In this document: one piece after another, positions 21,783-35,000 of the stretch
How the letters are laid out: every line of letters starts with the position of its first letter
Numbering within the stretch: position 1 is the stretch's first letter
Source: Lethocerus indicus
Taxonomy: Eukaryota > Arthropoda > Insecta > Hemiptera > Belostomatidae
Direction: 5' to 3'
Length of the DNA: 64,000 bases
NCBI GenBank assembly: GCA_019843655.1
Contig: JACDQD010000006.1
Location: 22,648,246 to 22,712,245 of the forward strand
The notes under the pieces: model-generated
What the model was told of the DNA's origin: nothing
The model's input: only the letters and a program-made list of their open reading frames with translations
Database searches by the model: none
Made by a program: the position numbers and the translations under genes

Positions 21783-24700
21783 AGGTTCTTTTATAAATAT
21801 CAGTTTAGATTAATTACAGTTTCCAACTTCCCTTAAATACATACCCATATGTCTCCAAAGTCGTTACAAATGCTGTTTTCAATTTGTAAAATGACAACCC
21901 TCTCCATAATCTTGGCATAGTCATAAAAGGATAGCATTTCGGCATTCAGACCATATTCCAGACCCATTCCTCTAAAACGCTCCAATACTCTTGCGAGTAA
22001 ACACTCATGGTTTGAAATCTATTCCCCGTCGTTAAATATCCCTTAGAGAATTCGGAAAATGATTGGGGTATTCTCCTGTCGTTCATATATTTAAGAAATT
22101 GAAATTCATATTTTTAAGAATGACCGCACATTAAATCTCCTCTACCTCCTACACTTTTGATAGAAAAATAGAAACAGAAAGTGGCAAAGGAGAAAATATA
22201 TATTATTGATATTTTTGGGAACAGAAGAAGAACTCTGTTTAAAATTGAAAAAATATAGTAAGGTAATATACATCATTTTATTGCCATAATTTTTATCTCA
22301 AGAAACAATTACCTCTCTTGCCTCGAAACTCTACAATATTGACTCTACTCTCCGTTGAACGGATTCATCTACACATTTAGTATACATATATATACACATC
22401 TATAATTTAGTTCTAAGTTGTTTTTAAGTAACACTTACACTGATATGTTTAGGTTATATAGCGGTAACACATTTTCTTTTTGTTTTTTTTTAATTTGTAA
22501 ACACAGACTGTATAGATAGTTTACTCTCGGAATTTCCGCAATAGTTTATGAAAGAAGTTAATTCGTTATGTATTAAAGGCAAATAACTCCGTCAGACCAT
22601 GAATAAATTTCTGACTGAATTCAGTCTATTAAAAACACACATATAACCGCTAATGCGGGTTTTGAATTTAGTTGATCGTTGATAAACGGGGGATATTTTT
22701 AAATTTACAAAATTGACACAGGCAATCCATCGAGATGAGAAAAATACGATTATTTTAACGCACCATTTTTTCCGGTCATTCAAGCTTTAAACTTTCTATA
22801 TAGTCCATACCGATAACAATTAGCACTGAAGCGAATAATACAACATCAAATATATATTTCAAAATATCGCAACAAAATATGTTTTTCTTTTTAGAATATG
22901 AAGCTGTAACATAACAATTTTAAACTATAATCTATAACATCGTCTAAAGGTGATAATTTAGTTCGAGTTTATAATCAATTCGTATTGATATTGCGTGCAT
23001 AGTTAACTCCGTAGGCGTACCGCTTAGGCGGCGTCGAATAAATAATTAATGAAATGGCATCGTAATTTCTGACGCCAAACTGAATATATTATATTTTTCA
23101 ACGAATATAACACAAACTCATATAAATATTATTCCTTTCTTTCCATGACATTGCCCCAAAACAGTTCCAATCACCTGAATTTGAAGTTCCGTTTAAACTT
23201 CGTTCCACGCACTCACACATAAACAAACCAAGTCTCCAATTACAGGATACATTTGCAGTCGAATAAACGCCCTCGTTAAAGTACTTTAGGAATAATTACC
23301 ACATTAAAAATTATATGCACACTTTCTACTATATATCCGAGTTCATATATTATAATATGCCACAATCTCTATCAGAAAAATAAAATCATATTTAATTCAA
23401 AAAAATTAAATAAATTTGATATCTCCTACAACGTATAACAACTTTCAACAACCAACACAACAACTATCAGCATTTAAATCTATATAATGTCGATTCAGAT
23501 TATCAATTAACCAACATTCAGAATATCAGATACGTTACTAACATTTGATATATAATTCCTAAAACACATAACAAATTAACGTGTGCGTCTCTCTATAATA
23601 TTTGCATATTACTGATTCCATGACATTACGTATACATCTATTGTGCCTATTTATTTACAAGACCCATCCCATAGAAAGTTTTTATATTTACAATATTGCG
23701 TTTTACCCAGAGAGGTTTATTCCGGAACAGAATGAACTAAAATCAAACTCAACTAATGGGGGGGGGGATGCGGGAGAAGGATGGTCTTGGCACATATCTG
23801 ACTTGTGAAAAACCTCTTTCTGTGACTGTGAACACTTTTAATTCTTAAACGACTCGAATTCATCCTATTGTCTGTTCGGGATAGGCCTATTTCTATACAA
23901 AACTGCATTTAATTTTCGCTCTAAAACACTACAGCTATATATAAAGGTAATCGATTAAGAAGGCTGAACTTCGCGTACACTAAAAAAAATACATTTCTAT
24001 GTTACAGGTTATGGTATTGTCATCTAAAGACTCTTTTGTAGAAATATATAATTTCAGTTTAAAAATTTATTTGGTAACTAATCGGGTGAAATACTAATTT
24101 TCGACAATATCGATTTGCTGGAATTTTATTTTGTCTTTGTTTTTCGTTAAGCGAACTAGATATACAATTCAAAGTCAACATAAGAATATGATAACGCAAT
24201 AAACGAAAATTAAGTACCGTTATAATTTCGCTGTTTTCCTGTTGTTAGGCGATGTCTGTTAGAAAAATTACGAAAAAAGTAATAATGCGTTAAAGTCATC
24301 TTAATTTACCCTCTTTGTTCGTTGTAGACATCTCCTTCCGCGTTTCCAGATATAAAGTTCGTTTTTAAATGAGAACACGTACTAAATTATACCGCTAAAT
24401 TTCTAATGTCCTACGTTTACAAAAAAAACGAGTAATGCACAAGAGCATGATATGTACTTCGGACGGTAATAAATAAATATCCTAGGAGTGTGCATTCCGC
24501 AGGTAAAGGACCAGTAATTCTAGTTGAGAATCTACAAAGACAAAAAAATTAGAAACCAACATTTGAATAATCAATCTTTCCTATAAGGTCATTGTACATA
24601 CAACAATATAATACTGATTAATTCACACAATTCATATTCACATAAAGAAGCGACGATCTTATTAAACACCGATAATTTAATTTATTACGACCTAAGAACT

Positions 24701-25148
24701 GTGGAACTTGTTAGGCCAACGATTGATATGTACCGGGAGTAAGAAGTAATGATATGTTGAAGAAGGCCTTGAGGTATGGCAGGAAGGGCACACAGTGAGT
24801 TAGCCTAGTCTGGGGGAAGTTAGCCTCGTCCTGCAGGTAGGTCCGCCCCAATTGGCGGCACGATGCCAAGTTAATCGTCATATTGGGCCACCGAAACCGA
24901 AGAAACAGTTAAGTACCGCTTTTAACAGGCCCAAACGGAATTCCCTCCTGACGGCCGACAGAAATTATCGACTAGCTCGCAATTGGAAATAAAACAATAG
25001 CGTGATTCGCAGGTTTACGACCGGGCGAGAACGCTACGACAGCTTTAGACGATCACTGTCATGAATTATTTCATTAACTCGTTTCTAATATAAAAAGAAA
25101 CCCGAAGACAAATACAAATTATCGTATCATGAGCCATTTCAACAAAAC
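21783..25148. other. Intergenic between convergent YGAP and choline transporter genes
   Basis: AT-rich with no supported gene. It holds a run of ten G at 23758-23767. A GC-richer segment near 24760-24960 has no coding signal. Part may be 3' untranslated sequence of the choline transporter. Confidence 0.45.
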
Positions 25149-25154
25149 TTTATT
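25149..25154 (-). terminator. Candidate polyadenylation signal of choline transporter
   Basis: AATAAA on the minus strand, about 530 bases past the TAA stop. A weaker ATTAAA lies closer, at 25420-25425. The sequence alone does not say which is used. Confidence 0.35.
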
Positions 25155-25681
25155 CATTTCAAGTTTCCTAGAATCAATCGGGAAATGATAAATTTGCGGT
25201 CCTCGTTTTTTTAACGATTCGATAACCCTTATTATTAATATATTTTCGTTATTTCGAAACTATCAAACTCGACTCGGTCGTTTACGGTGGTCTGTCAGTT
25301 CGAAGGGAATTCAGTTAGGCGTTGACCGATGTAATTGGGCAGTTACAAAATATTATCACGAACTATCATTACGGGCGATAATATTCGAGGACCTCGGGGA
25401 TAATTCAATTAGCTAATCTTTTAATCTAATAGGTTAATAAGTCTTAAATCCCTGGACACACGGGCATCGTATCGATATTGGAGTAATTGATAACGGCGAA
25501 AATGCCCTCCAGTGGGATATCGTTGACAATCGACGCTTCCGACGATTAAATGGCATACCCGGGTAAAAAAATACTGTTACAAAATGCCTATTTTGAAGAG
25601 CATACAAGTGAAATAGAAAAGGTACAACACAAGTTGATACATATTTAGTGATAGGGATATTGATAGAGGGGTAGGTCGGGA

Positions 25682-26036
25682 TTAGAGCTGGGTCTGAGCG
25701 CCGGCTATGGGGGCCTGTTTGTTGGGAGTTTGTTGGGTGAGGGCCCTCTGCTTGATGTCGGCCAGGTCTATGGCCGGGTCGTCCTCGTCCGTCTCCAGGG
25801 CCGGGTTTATGCGGCCGTTCATCTCGTCCTTGCCGGCCATCGTGCTGGCCACCGCCGCCGCCCCCGCCGCTCCCGCCGCCCCCGCAGCCCCGTACATCCT
25901 CCCCATCGCACCCGACGTCATCACCGCCAGTTCCCCTTCCGCCGGCTCCCCAACTCGCTCCACGTCCTCCGGGATGTTCACCACGCATCTGAACCAGTCG
26001 TAGCCCGGCGCAAGGTACCCGGATTCGAAAACGTGC
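25682..26036 (-). CDS. ChT: ChT coding exon 10 (C-terminal tail)
   Basis: Begins [20 protein letters not shown], then a cytoplasmic tail with [33 protein letters not shown] and AGAQTQL before TAA. The GC-rich GCC/GGC-repetitive stretch (about 25850-25895) also opens frames on the other strand, which I regard as shadows. Confidence 0.93.
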
Positions 26037-29000
26037 CTGAAAAAGCGTCCGCGTTAAAGCTTGACCTGCGTGTCGTGGCTGTGTCACTCGGCTCATATAC
26101 ATGGTTTGACTCCCAAGGCGTTGAGCAGTATGTTCTCCCCATGAAATGTGAATGATATTAGCTTGTTAACGGCTTCGGACATTTGTGTTTCAGCCTCGAA
26201 TTTACCTCATGGAAATGCTCACACAGTTTGTAAGTACATATCGGATACGCGGGAAGACTTACTTCGTGCCCCAGGAGACGCCGACGAGGGTGATGAGAGA
26301 TATAAGCATGGCCATTGTCCTGAATGGGAAAAGCTGCTTCTCTCCGTCCCAGCCCGGGTAGTGGATGAGCGCCGGGAGACCCATCAGAGGTTCACCTCCC
26401 GAAATACGGACCACGAAGGCCATTATGTAGGCCGCCAGTGATCCGTACGTGTTGCAGTGATGCTTGAAGTGAACCACCATCAGGAGTTGAGGGAACAGTA
26501 TCACGTATACCAGATCTGAGCACATCGACCTGACCAAACACGAAACAGAACTCATTTACATGTCAATATAATATAACAGTCCTCACGCACGGAGAATTCG
26601 ATAAGATCATTCTAAGTAACTATTTTGTTCGCTAAATCAACAAATGACAACAGCCATAAACTACTGCAAGCATTAAAAATTAATAAACGTGCCTAAATCC
26701 CGTTCGGATTTATTAATATACGAGATGTACCTACCACAGTCCGTAGATTGAAGGAATGGTCAGTGCCATAATCGTGGCCAAAATACCGACTACGAAAATA
26801 GACACTCTCATAACCCAAATAATTTCCATTTCCGATGCCTGAAAACGAAAATAATTAAATTTTAGCCATTCTGTTTCAAGTATAATAATAAAAACCCCAT
26901 TCACGACAGTATATTGTATCAAAAGGAAGTATGAACCGAAAGTCCCTTCAATAAGTGTTTCGATCTTACTATCAAATGTATACGCCGTATACCGTTATAT
27001 ACGAACACGTTCTTGTTTGAATCCTGGAATGCTGGAATTTGAATCCTCTCATTGCAGCACAATGCGAAACTGAATTCTATATTTCTTTTAATTGGGCTAT
27101 TGATATATTTTATTTATTATTACGTGAGACCATAGATTAACGGCAGGCACATAAAATCGCGTCCTATACATATTTATCATATGTTTACTGCCTTGAAAAT
27201 ACAAACATTCATAAATTCACATTCATTGATGCGGTACGCTAGACAATTACCGTACAACCTTGTGTAATTTAATATAGAGGGGGTTACTTTAACTGGTGTA
27301 CTGGAGTTGATGAGCTCAATTGACGGAAATTCAGTCGGCCGGCAATAACTTCATTTCGTACACTTCATAGTAAATACTTTTCGTAGTAAAGTTTCGTAGT
27401 AAAACATAAGAAATCCGAATTTGCAGACGTACATGTCGGTCTTTGCGTTTGTGTAGATCGAGCGTTTTCAGGATATAATTAAAATACAAAATTAAAGCAA
27501 GGGAAATCTAAAAGCTTTGAGAATACTGTAAACGGAACTTACGTTCTGCCTGAATATAAGCTTGTAGACGTTCCTGGCGAACATCGAACTTGCCGAAAGG
27601 ACGCTGGAGTCGGCTGAGGACATGACCGCCGCTGACACCGCGCCCAAGCCGAAGAAGGAGATGTAGTCCGGAGTCAGGTACTGGAGCACCATCGGCAGGA
27701 TCATGCTAGTCTCGGCCTCTGTCAGAGGGTAGGGGCCCTGGTAATCGGTCTCGTTCCAAGCTGTAAAAAAAACATAACATGCAAAATGCTCAGCTGTCGG
27801 TACCATCAATTGGTAAAAGGAAAGCTCTGCAAGACTGCCGTAGTAGAACACAGAGTTAATGGTGAAAAGAGGTGTGAGAAATACCGAATGAAACTGATGA
27901 TGTTAATCCTATTACTCTATTAGGCGTATTATCTTAATAACACTTTTTTCCTTATTTTCGTCTCAACCAGGTACGTTTTCCTTAATTAATATATCCCGAG
28001 TGTTGCTTTCGAAAGAAACTTTTTTTCCCATTTTAAAAGCAAGTTCAAGTTCATCCACTCCAATCAAACTTGGTTTTTAAAACATTAATTAGTTTTTCTT
28101 ATGAATATTCAGTTCAGTATAACTGAAACCGTCAGGGGAAGAACGCGACTGTGATAATTGGAATTACTGGGAAATTTATTAGCATAGAGATTTTCTTCGG
28201 ATATTTTGCGGTAATAGTAATTCAATTTCATATTTATAGAAAATATTTTATAAAATCGCGGAATTTATTCAAACATGACCTTTACCTGGTATTTATACTA
28301 TCATCCTATCGACACGATACTACGTCCAAAAATGTAATAGACCCAAAACTGGAGCGGGGGATTTTCATTGAACTTTTCTCGGGTGGGCTATCCTTTAAAC
28401 AAAAGCAGCCTTATTGGCGTGTAACATTTTCAGACACAATGTTTGCAATACGGATCGGGCTATTTTTTCCCGCGCTCGTTATCAAACGGGGGTAGACTTT
28501 CTAATTGGAGTATACTACAAGCAGTAATGAGAAGAAAAACAAATATTTTTCGGCGCCTAATGGGAATCGACGAGCCAACAAAAGGGAGTGAACCTCTGGT
28601 GGGCGACAGGAGGAGAACAGAGCAGGGGAAAGCTGTCGTCAGACAAAATTCGCTGCCTCACAATGGCGTCTCTGAATTGCAGAACGTTCTGGTGTTCCTA
28701 AACTATAGCAGAACTCAATTAGACCAACCGAAAGGATCGGAAACGACATTTTGTACAGCTCAAATATTAATCTGTCAGGCGTATTTTGACACACCTGTGT
28801 GTGAAATTCGTGACACGTTGGAACAACGGTAATTAATAGGGAAACTAAACCTCTTGGTACTTTACTTTCACCTATTATACAGGAGAAATATAAAAAGGAA
28901 AAACCCAGTCGTACGGTGCCATTGATAACCGTCCAAATGGTAACTTTATGTTACGGTAAATTAATGCAAAATTACTCTTACGGGATGCTATTTCATTCTC

Positions 29001-32000
29001 GACATTAGGCCGCAAATTCGAAGTATTCTGAAGCGAACGATTGAAGTTAACGGGTTAATTATTTTTTCCCGCAAGATGGACTTTGACTTAAAATACGGTC
29101 GTTTCTGACGGGAAATCACATATGGGTTTCATTTAAATTTCAGAGTATTTAAACACTCGTTATGCAAACAAATAGTTCAATAATAGAGGAGTCCTTTCCA
29201 ATGCGTACGACCACCGAAACAAGGATGGTTGAGCCGACAGAAGAAACGGATAGGTTTATTCTTAACTTCTAGTAATACTTTTTTTGGCACAAAGTTGAAT
29301 TTTATCTGCGGTCTTGAAGCAACTTCAATTAAATATTGCGTCAGTCGGGGCAAGTTTTGGAAAGACTTGGAGACGAGGGCTTGTTCAAGCACACAGTGAC
29401 GAAGTCCCCAGGCGGTCCCCGGTTCATTTCAATTCTGAACAGTGCGTTGGGAACCCGGCGAGCCAAGTTCTCTCTTGAAGGGTGTCGCAAAACATGCGCT
29501 CACACGACCAACAACCGGCTTTTATATTTAGTTATAACAAACTCCGCTGTTGAAGAATTTGCGGCGAGAGTCCTGCTTCTCTGGCCCAAATCGGACTAAA
29601 TTACCAGGCGGAAAACAATCTCACCACTCGCGCAATATTCGTTCTACGTAAGACAGGTTCTGGCCTATCCACATTGTCAGCAGCACTATTTAGGCATGTC
29701 GGAAAGCCGAACCAGAACTTTCTCAACTCTGTTACTCAGAAGTGTGCGCACTTTAAACCTTTCGCTACGGCGGTCCCCGCCGCGGAGTGGCTTGCGTGGA
29801 ACGGAGCACCGTGCCGAAAGTGCGAACATTAAGCTCGCACAGTCTTTAACATTCGGAGCCAAGACTTTTGTCTCAAATACGGCTTTGTAAAATTATAATT
29901 TTACTTTGTAATTTAAAATGATTATACCACAATTTACAATATTTATATAAATTTAATGCAGTAAAAACGTAAAAAATTTGATGCAGTAATCACGTATAGG
30001 TTTCGTTCCTATCTTCTGACGCCTTCAAATTACGACTAACTATTATTATACATTCGAGTGACAGAGGCCAATGACAAAGCACTGTCGAAAGAAATAAACA
30101 TTGCAATAGCGCTTGCAATTGTTTGCGAACTGAAAAAATCGAGTTGTTAGCATCTGCCTTGATTTTTGGCTCCATTTCTGTAAGAGATGCGGCGTTCGTG
30201 TATAAGCGGCGTTTTCTGGCGGGTGACTATAGCCACCCGTAGTAGCGAAAGGGTTAAGTACATCGCTATACCAATAAATGAAAGCTGGTCCGTCTAAATG
30301 AGCAGGAACGTAAATTCGGGACCACCGTAGGCATCGTCATCAATAGCTTGTTAACTGAAAGAAAGCTTCAGTTATGTAACAAATAATTCATCTGAAAATT
30401 CTAAAAATGAAACATAATGAGTTCTACGCTAAAAATCAGCCTATAGTATTCCAACGGAAATAAGAATAATATGAATGTCCATTATTTAAATGCCACGTCC
30501 CAGAACGCGGACAATAGTTCGTGGGCATTTTCGTTGAAGGTCCATTCGTCTCCATCGTATTTACAGATGAAAAGGGATTCAATTGGAGGGAGAAAGTGAA
30601 TTCATAATGGGCCCAAGAGCTCCAATGACACGACTACCCGTAAACAGACGCCGGGATGAAAAAACAGATAAAAAAGTTACCGGAAAGAATGATTCAAGTT
30701 CCCGATTCAATTATGATTTCAGGAAGAACTACCGTCTACTCTCGACCCTAGGATGATACACATCCTGTGAAAATGTTCAGCGGTTCTTAAAGACAATGTG
30801 CATTGTTTAATACGAGTATGCTTGAGAAATTTTAAGCATTATTAACCAGGCGACATTAATAAGTATTTGAAAATAATGTTTCCACCACCATTCTGAATTC
30901 AATGCATACTTTAGATAATTACAGTTTAACGCCATGAATTATAGATTAATCAACGAACGTAATATTATGCATATTATTATATAAATTATATGCACAATAA
31001 GAGATCCCCCACATGGGATTCTTGGAAAAGTAGATTAATTGATAAGACAAAGTAATGACGGGAGAAACAAGTTACGATTACAACTCGCGAAGATTGTACT
31101 TTAAAGAGTTGCGAATGTTAATAAGAATCTATAAGCATTATACGCAAGAAAAAATATTTTTGCCGCAATTTTACCTTTCTACTGCATGAAGCTTATAGGC
31201 ATTCGTATATAGCACCGGTAAGCCCCGCGCCTTGGGGACGAACTTGATGGAAAGCTGTCATTCGGATAAAACGGTGCTTGATATATGGGGATATGTGATG
31301 CATGAGGGTCTCCCGTGGAGTTTGGAAACCCATGAGACACCGTGGTCCTGTATCCACCTTTCCCCTGACCTTAATCGTATACCTATTCAGTCGCGACATA
31401 CCTTATAACACACTACGATCACGTTATGAGGAATTTCTGTCCGATGTATCGTACTAACAGTGTCGCTGTATTTAAGGGGCGTTAATTTAATTGTCACTAG
31501 CATTATTAAAATAACTACAATAAATTATATTTATAATGTACTTTACGATGCCTGTCAAATGGTCAGCGAAATCGGTTCCAAAGAGATATATAATACCGTA
31601 TTCTATTTAATGACTAATTCACTAACATAACGCTACTGAATACGGCTATTCCCATCGCTCGGTTTTAGTACGGCTCGGTGCAGACCATGCATGGTACTTT
31701 CTTCTCCTTCATTGTGTCGACAGTGGAAATATTCCGAGTACACAGCGTTGAGTGCCACGTCATCTCTGAGGGTTCTTCACGAATTAGTGGGAAAAGCAGG
31801 TTATCGGCCGTTACTTCCACTTTATGGTGTGCGCGCCGCCTCTGGCCTCTTCCATCAACCAAGTAAGGATCTTCTCTTTCTGGAATTCCGGAATTATATT
31901 TGGCCCTGGATTTCGCAAATTTTCAGGGCTTTAATCAATCCCAGTCGCCGCATCTCCTTCGAAATTCCCCTGTCCACTGTCCGTTCGGGAGAGAGATCCT

Positions 32001-35000
32001 TTCGATGCTCACGTGGCCCCAATCGCGCACCTAACCCGCCAAAGATGAGAGCCTGATGTCCACGGTTTTGCCTCTACCGACGTTTGTTAAGGAGGGCGGG
32101 AGATTCTTTATCACTAACACGTACTCAAAGATGAACTCAATCAACATTCCACCCCGCGGACAGCAATGTGACCCCACTGCGTATTCTTGGCGTTAGCGTC
32201 CATCCTAAGGAGGAATCCAACTCGTACCGCCTGATAGAGGAAGAATACTGCAAAGGAGTTAACGACCGGGCGTTCAAATATATCTTTCCATTTACCGTAA
32301 ATTATTATTTCATCGATTTTTATTTACGTAACGGCGCATTATCGCCGAAATTATAGTCATCCACAGTAGCCGCCGCGAAAGGAAACCGAAATGAAGAGAT
32401 TGTAATTTTTTTCGACGCTTTCACTCCGGCTAATTGTCTCCGTCGATAGAGACGCCGCTGAAGGAATGACGGGGTTCACAACCGCAAATATTCACTTGTC
32501 ACTGTCAAGTAGCGATTACCAATCAGAGATTAATACCTTAAGACTATACAAAAGAGCATGCGTACTTGTGCAGCGGAGCTGTTTGATTTTAAATACCTGT
32601 AGAGCGGGCGATGGCGCCGATGAGAACGGGTGGAATGGCCATTATTACACAGCCGAAGGCAGCCACGTACGAAAGGATCTGAGCCCGGCCGGCCGATTTA
32701 CTCGACAGGACGCGTTGGAAATAGACCTGAAATACATCCAATTATAAATTCAGATAGTTAAGTTAACTAACTACGTTTTTGGATTAGTGGATATTTGGAT
32801 TGTCGAATGTGCGTTCCGATTCATCCGTAAGGAATCCTCCCTTAATGTTTCCTATTTTAACATATAGTGTTGTCTTTATATCTCGAAGGCAACTTTTACA
32901 GAATCACATTATATAGAATTTACCTGGACTTTATTCATACCAGAGAAATTTAAACATTATCCGCTTAATTATTTATCATCACCATTATTAAATAGATTAA
33001 AATTCGGAACATAAATTCGACTCCCAAACATAGTAGGTTAATGGAATAGGTGACTTACGCGAATCCAGTTGTTCTTTGGTCGGTTTGAACAGAAAGCGCT
33101 GTATCAATTTTTCAGATCACATCGTCTAGCGATAGGGCAGCGTATTATTTGCGGACAGGAATTAATTGCAATTGTTTGTTGACGTTTCGTGTCCGAGAGT
33201 TTATATTTGGACTTGGCTGGAACTGGCGTCCAGTCTATCGATCGGGGTGGACACGCGAACCGAGTTCATCCCCGTCAACCCCCGGACTATGATTCCCGGT
33301 TATACTTTCGGGGGGTGGGAGGGAAACGGCCTGGGTACGAGTAGGGGATTGTGTGAATCCCATTGAAAATAGAGCTGATGATCCCGGTAGATTAGGAGAG
33401 GCGGGTAGCATCAGGCACGCAACAAAGAGCCAACCGGGGACCACTCCCAGTACGGTAATAGCGTACCCCGACGTACAACAAAGAGTTCGCTGACTAATGC
33501 CTCTGTTCTTCTTTCACCCCGACAATATGTTGATTAAATTGAGCTACCCGCCGATTCTTATCAACGGTGTGTATATAAACGAAGTTTTTTTTTGCGAGGA
33601 ATAATTAATTCTGTTAGGAAAAATTTAGCTAAAGGAATATTCGGTCCTGAACGGGTTCGAATCTTTTTCGCAAAATGAAATAAAGATTAAGACGTTCAAA
33701 TGATAGTATGATTAAATGTACGCCTACTGCGGAGGCCGAGTGATTGTAAATCCATGTAAGCGAAAATGACAATCTATGAGTGAATTAATCCAGGCTTAGA
33801 GTTAAACATGATAAACTATGGTATTTCATTCCAACACACTGAATCTGGGACCACGCTCATATTTAAGTTGCTAGCGAATAAAACTGATACATTTTACTAT
33901 GAAATTATACATGAAAAAAAAATTCCAGATAGATTTACCTGCCACGGAATTCCGCCCAATATCAGCAACAGACCGTAGTCCACGTAGTAGCCGTATTCTT
34001 CAGGAGGAACCCTTCCTATCCAGTCCACCTCTTGGCTCGAGAGCGGCAGTACGTGTTCGTTCATCCAGGCAAACGGTACGCACATCCACTGTAATTAAAC
34101 CCGTAATCAATTTATGCATAATATGTATGCGCGCATTAAATAATTATTCTCAAGATGTTCATAGCAGCAACATTAGTTAAAGATATTTTTTTTTATTTTC
34201 TAACAGAAATTTTCCGTTAATGTTAGTTCGAACAAATCGGGGCCATTAATTTTGATGTTTCGAACTATGAGACGCTCCCGCTTGTCGTACTCAGTAAAGC
34301 TGCGACTAATTGACCAATAGGTCCCTCAATTTCCGCGTTGGCTCTCATCAATCGCTTTCTATAATTAAAAAATCAAACTCTTACTGCCAAGAAACTTCAA
34401 GCTCCAAACTTCCGTAAGAGTGTAAATTAAACGAAATATTATGTTATTGCGTCCATGGAAAACATGTATCTTAATTTTTTTTTGACCGAATACCTGTCGA
34501 ATGTATCGAGTCGGTCTTGCCTTGGGGCTAGGTTTTTACTGATGGTTTCATCTTCATAAATTGCAGCCATAAATTTAACGTTTTATCGATCGCTCGCTGT
34601 TAGTATATCGTTGATGATGGTCCATAATTCAATGTTTGTAAGCGAAAATATGATACAGACTCTGTAAATATTTATATTGCTACTATCCGGTGTATATTTT
34701 GTACATTTCCATTATTTACAACTACTGTCGCTAGCTTCTTATTATGAAATATTTATGGACCTCCCCCTTTATAATGGTTCATTATTATTTTTAATAGGGA
34801 ATCCTTGAATCCGTTACAATTTAGGAGCCAGAGGGAGTAAGAATCGGGCCCGCTCTATTATAACGACCCTGTTTGAAGTTCATTAACAACTCCGGATCTC
34901 TGAATTTGTAACTAATGAGGAGTCGACTCTAATGATGCCGGATGTAAATTGTATTCAGGACCGTTTCAAGTTCAAGTTGTCAACATTCAAGGGCTCAAGA

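Noticed and set aside
25434..26155. Long frames on both strands over ChT exons 9-10 other than the transporter frame
   Set aside because: GC-rich shadow frames; the transporter frame is fixed by homology and by consistent splice phases.
33640..33760. tRNA-like pieces (GGGTTCGAATC at about 33654; GGCCGAGTGATTG at about 33735)
   Set aside because: The boxes are in the wrong order and there is no acceptor or anticodon stem; coincidental matches.
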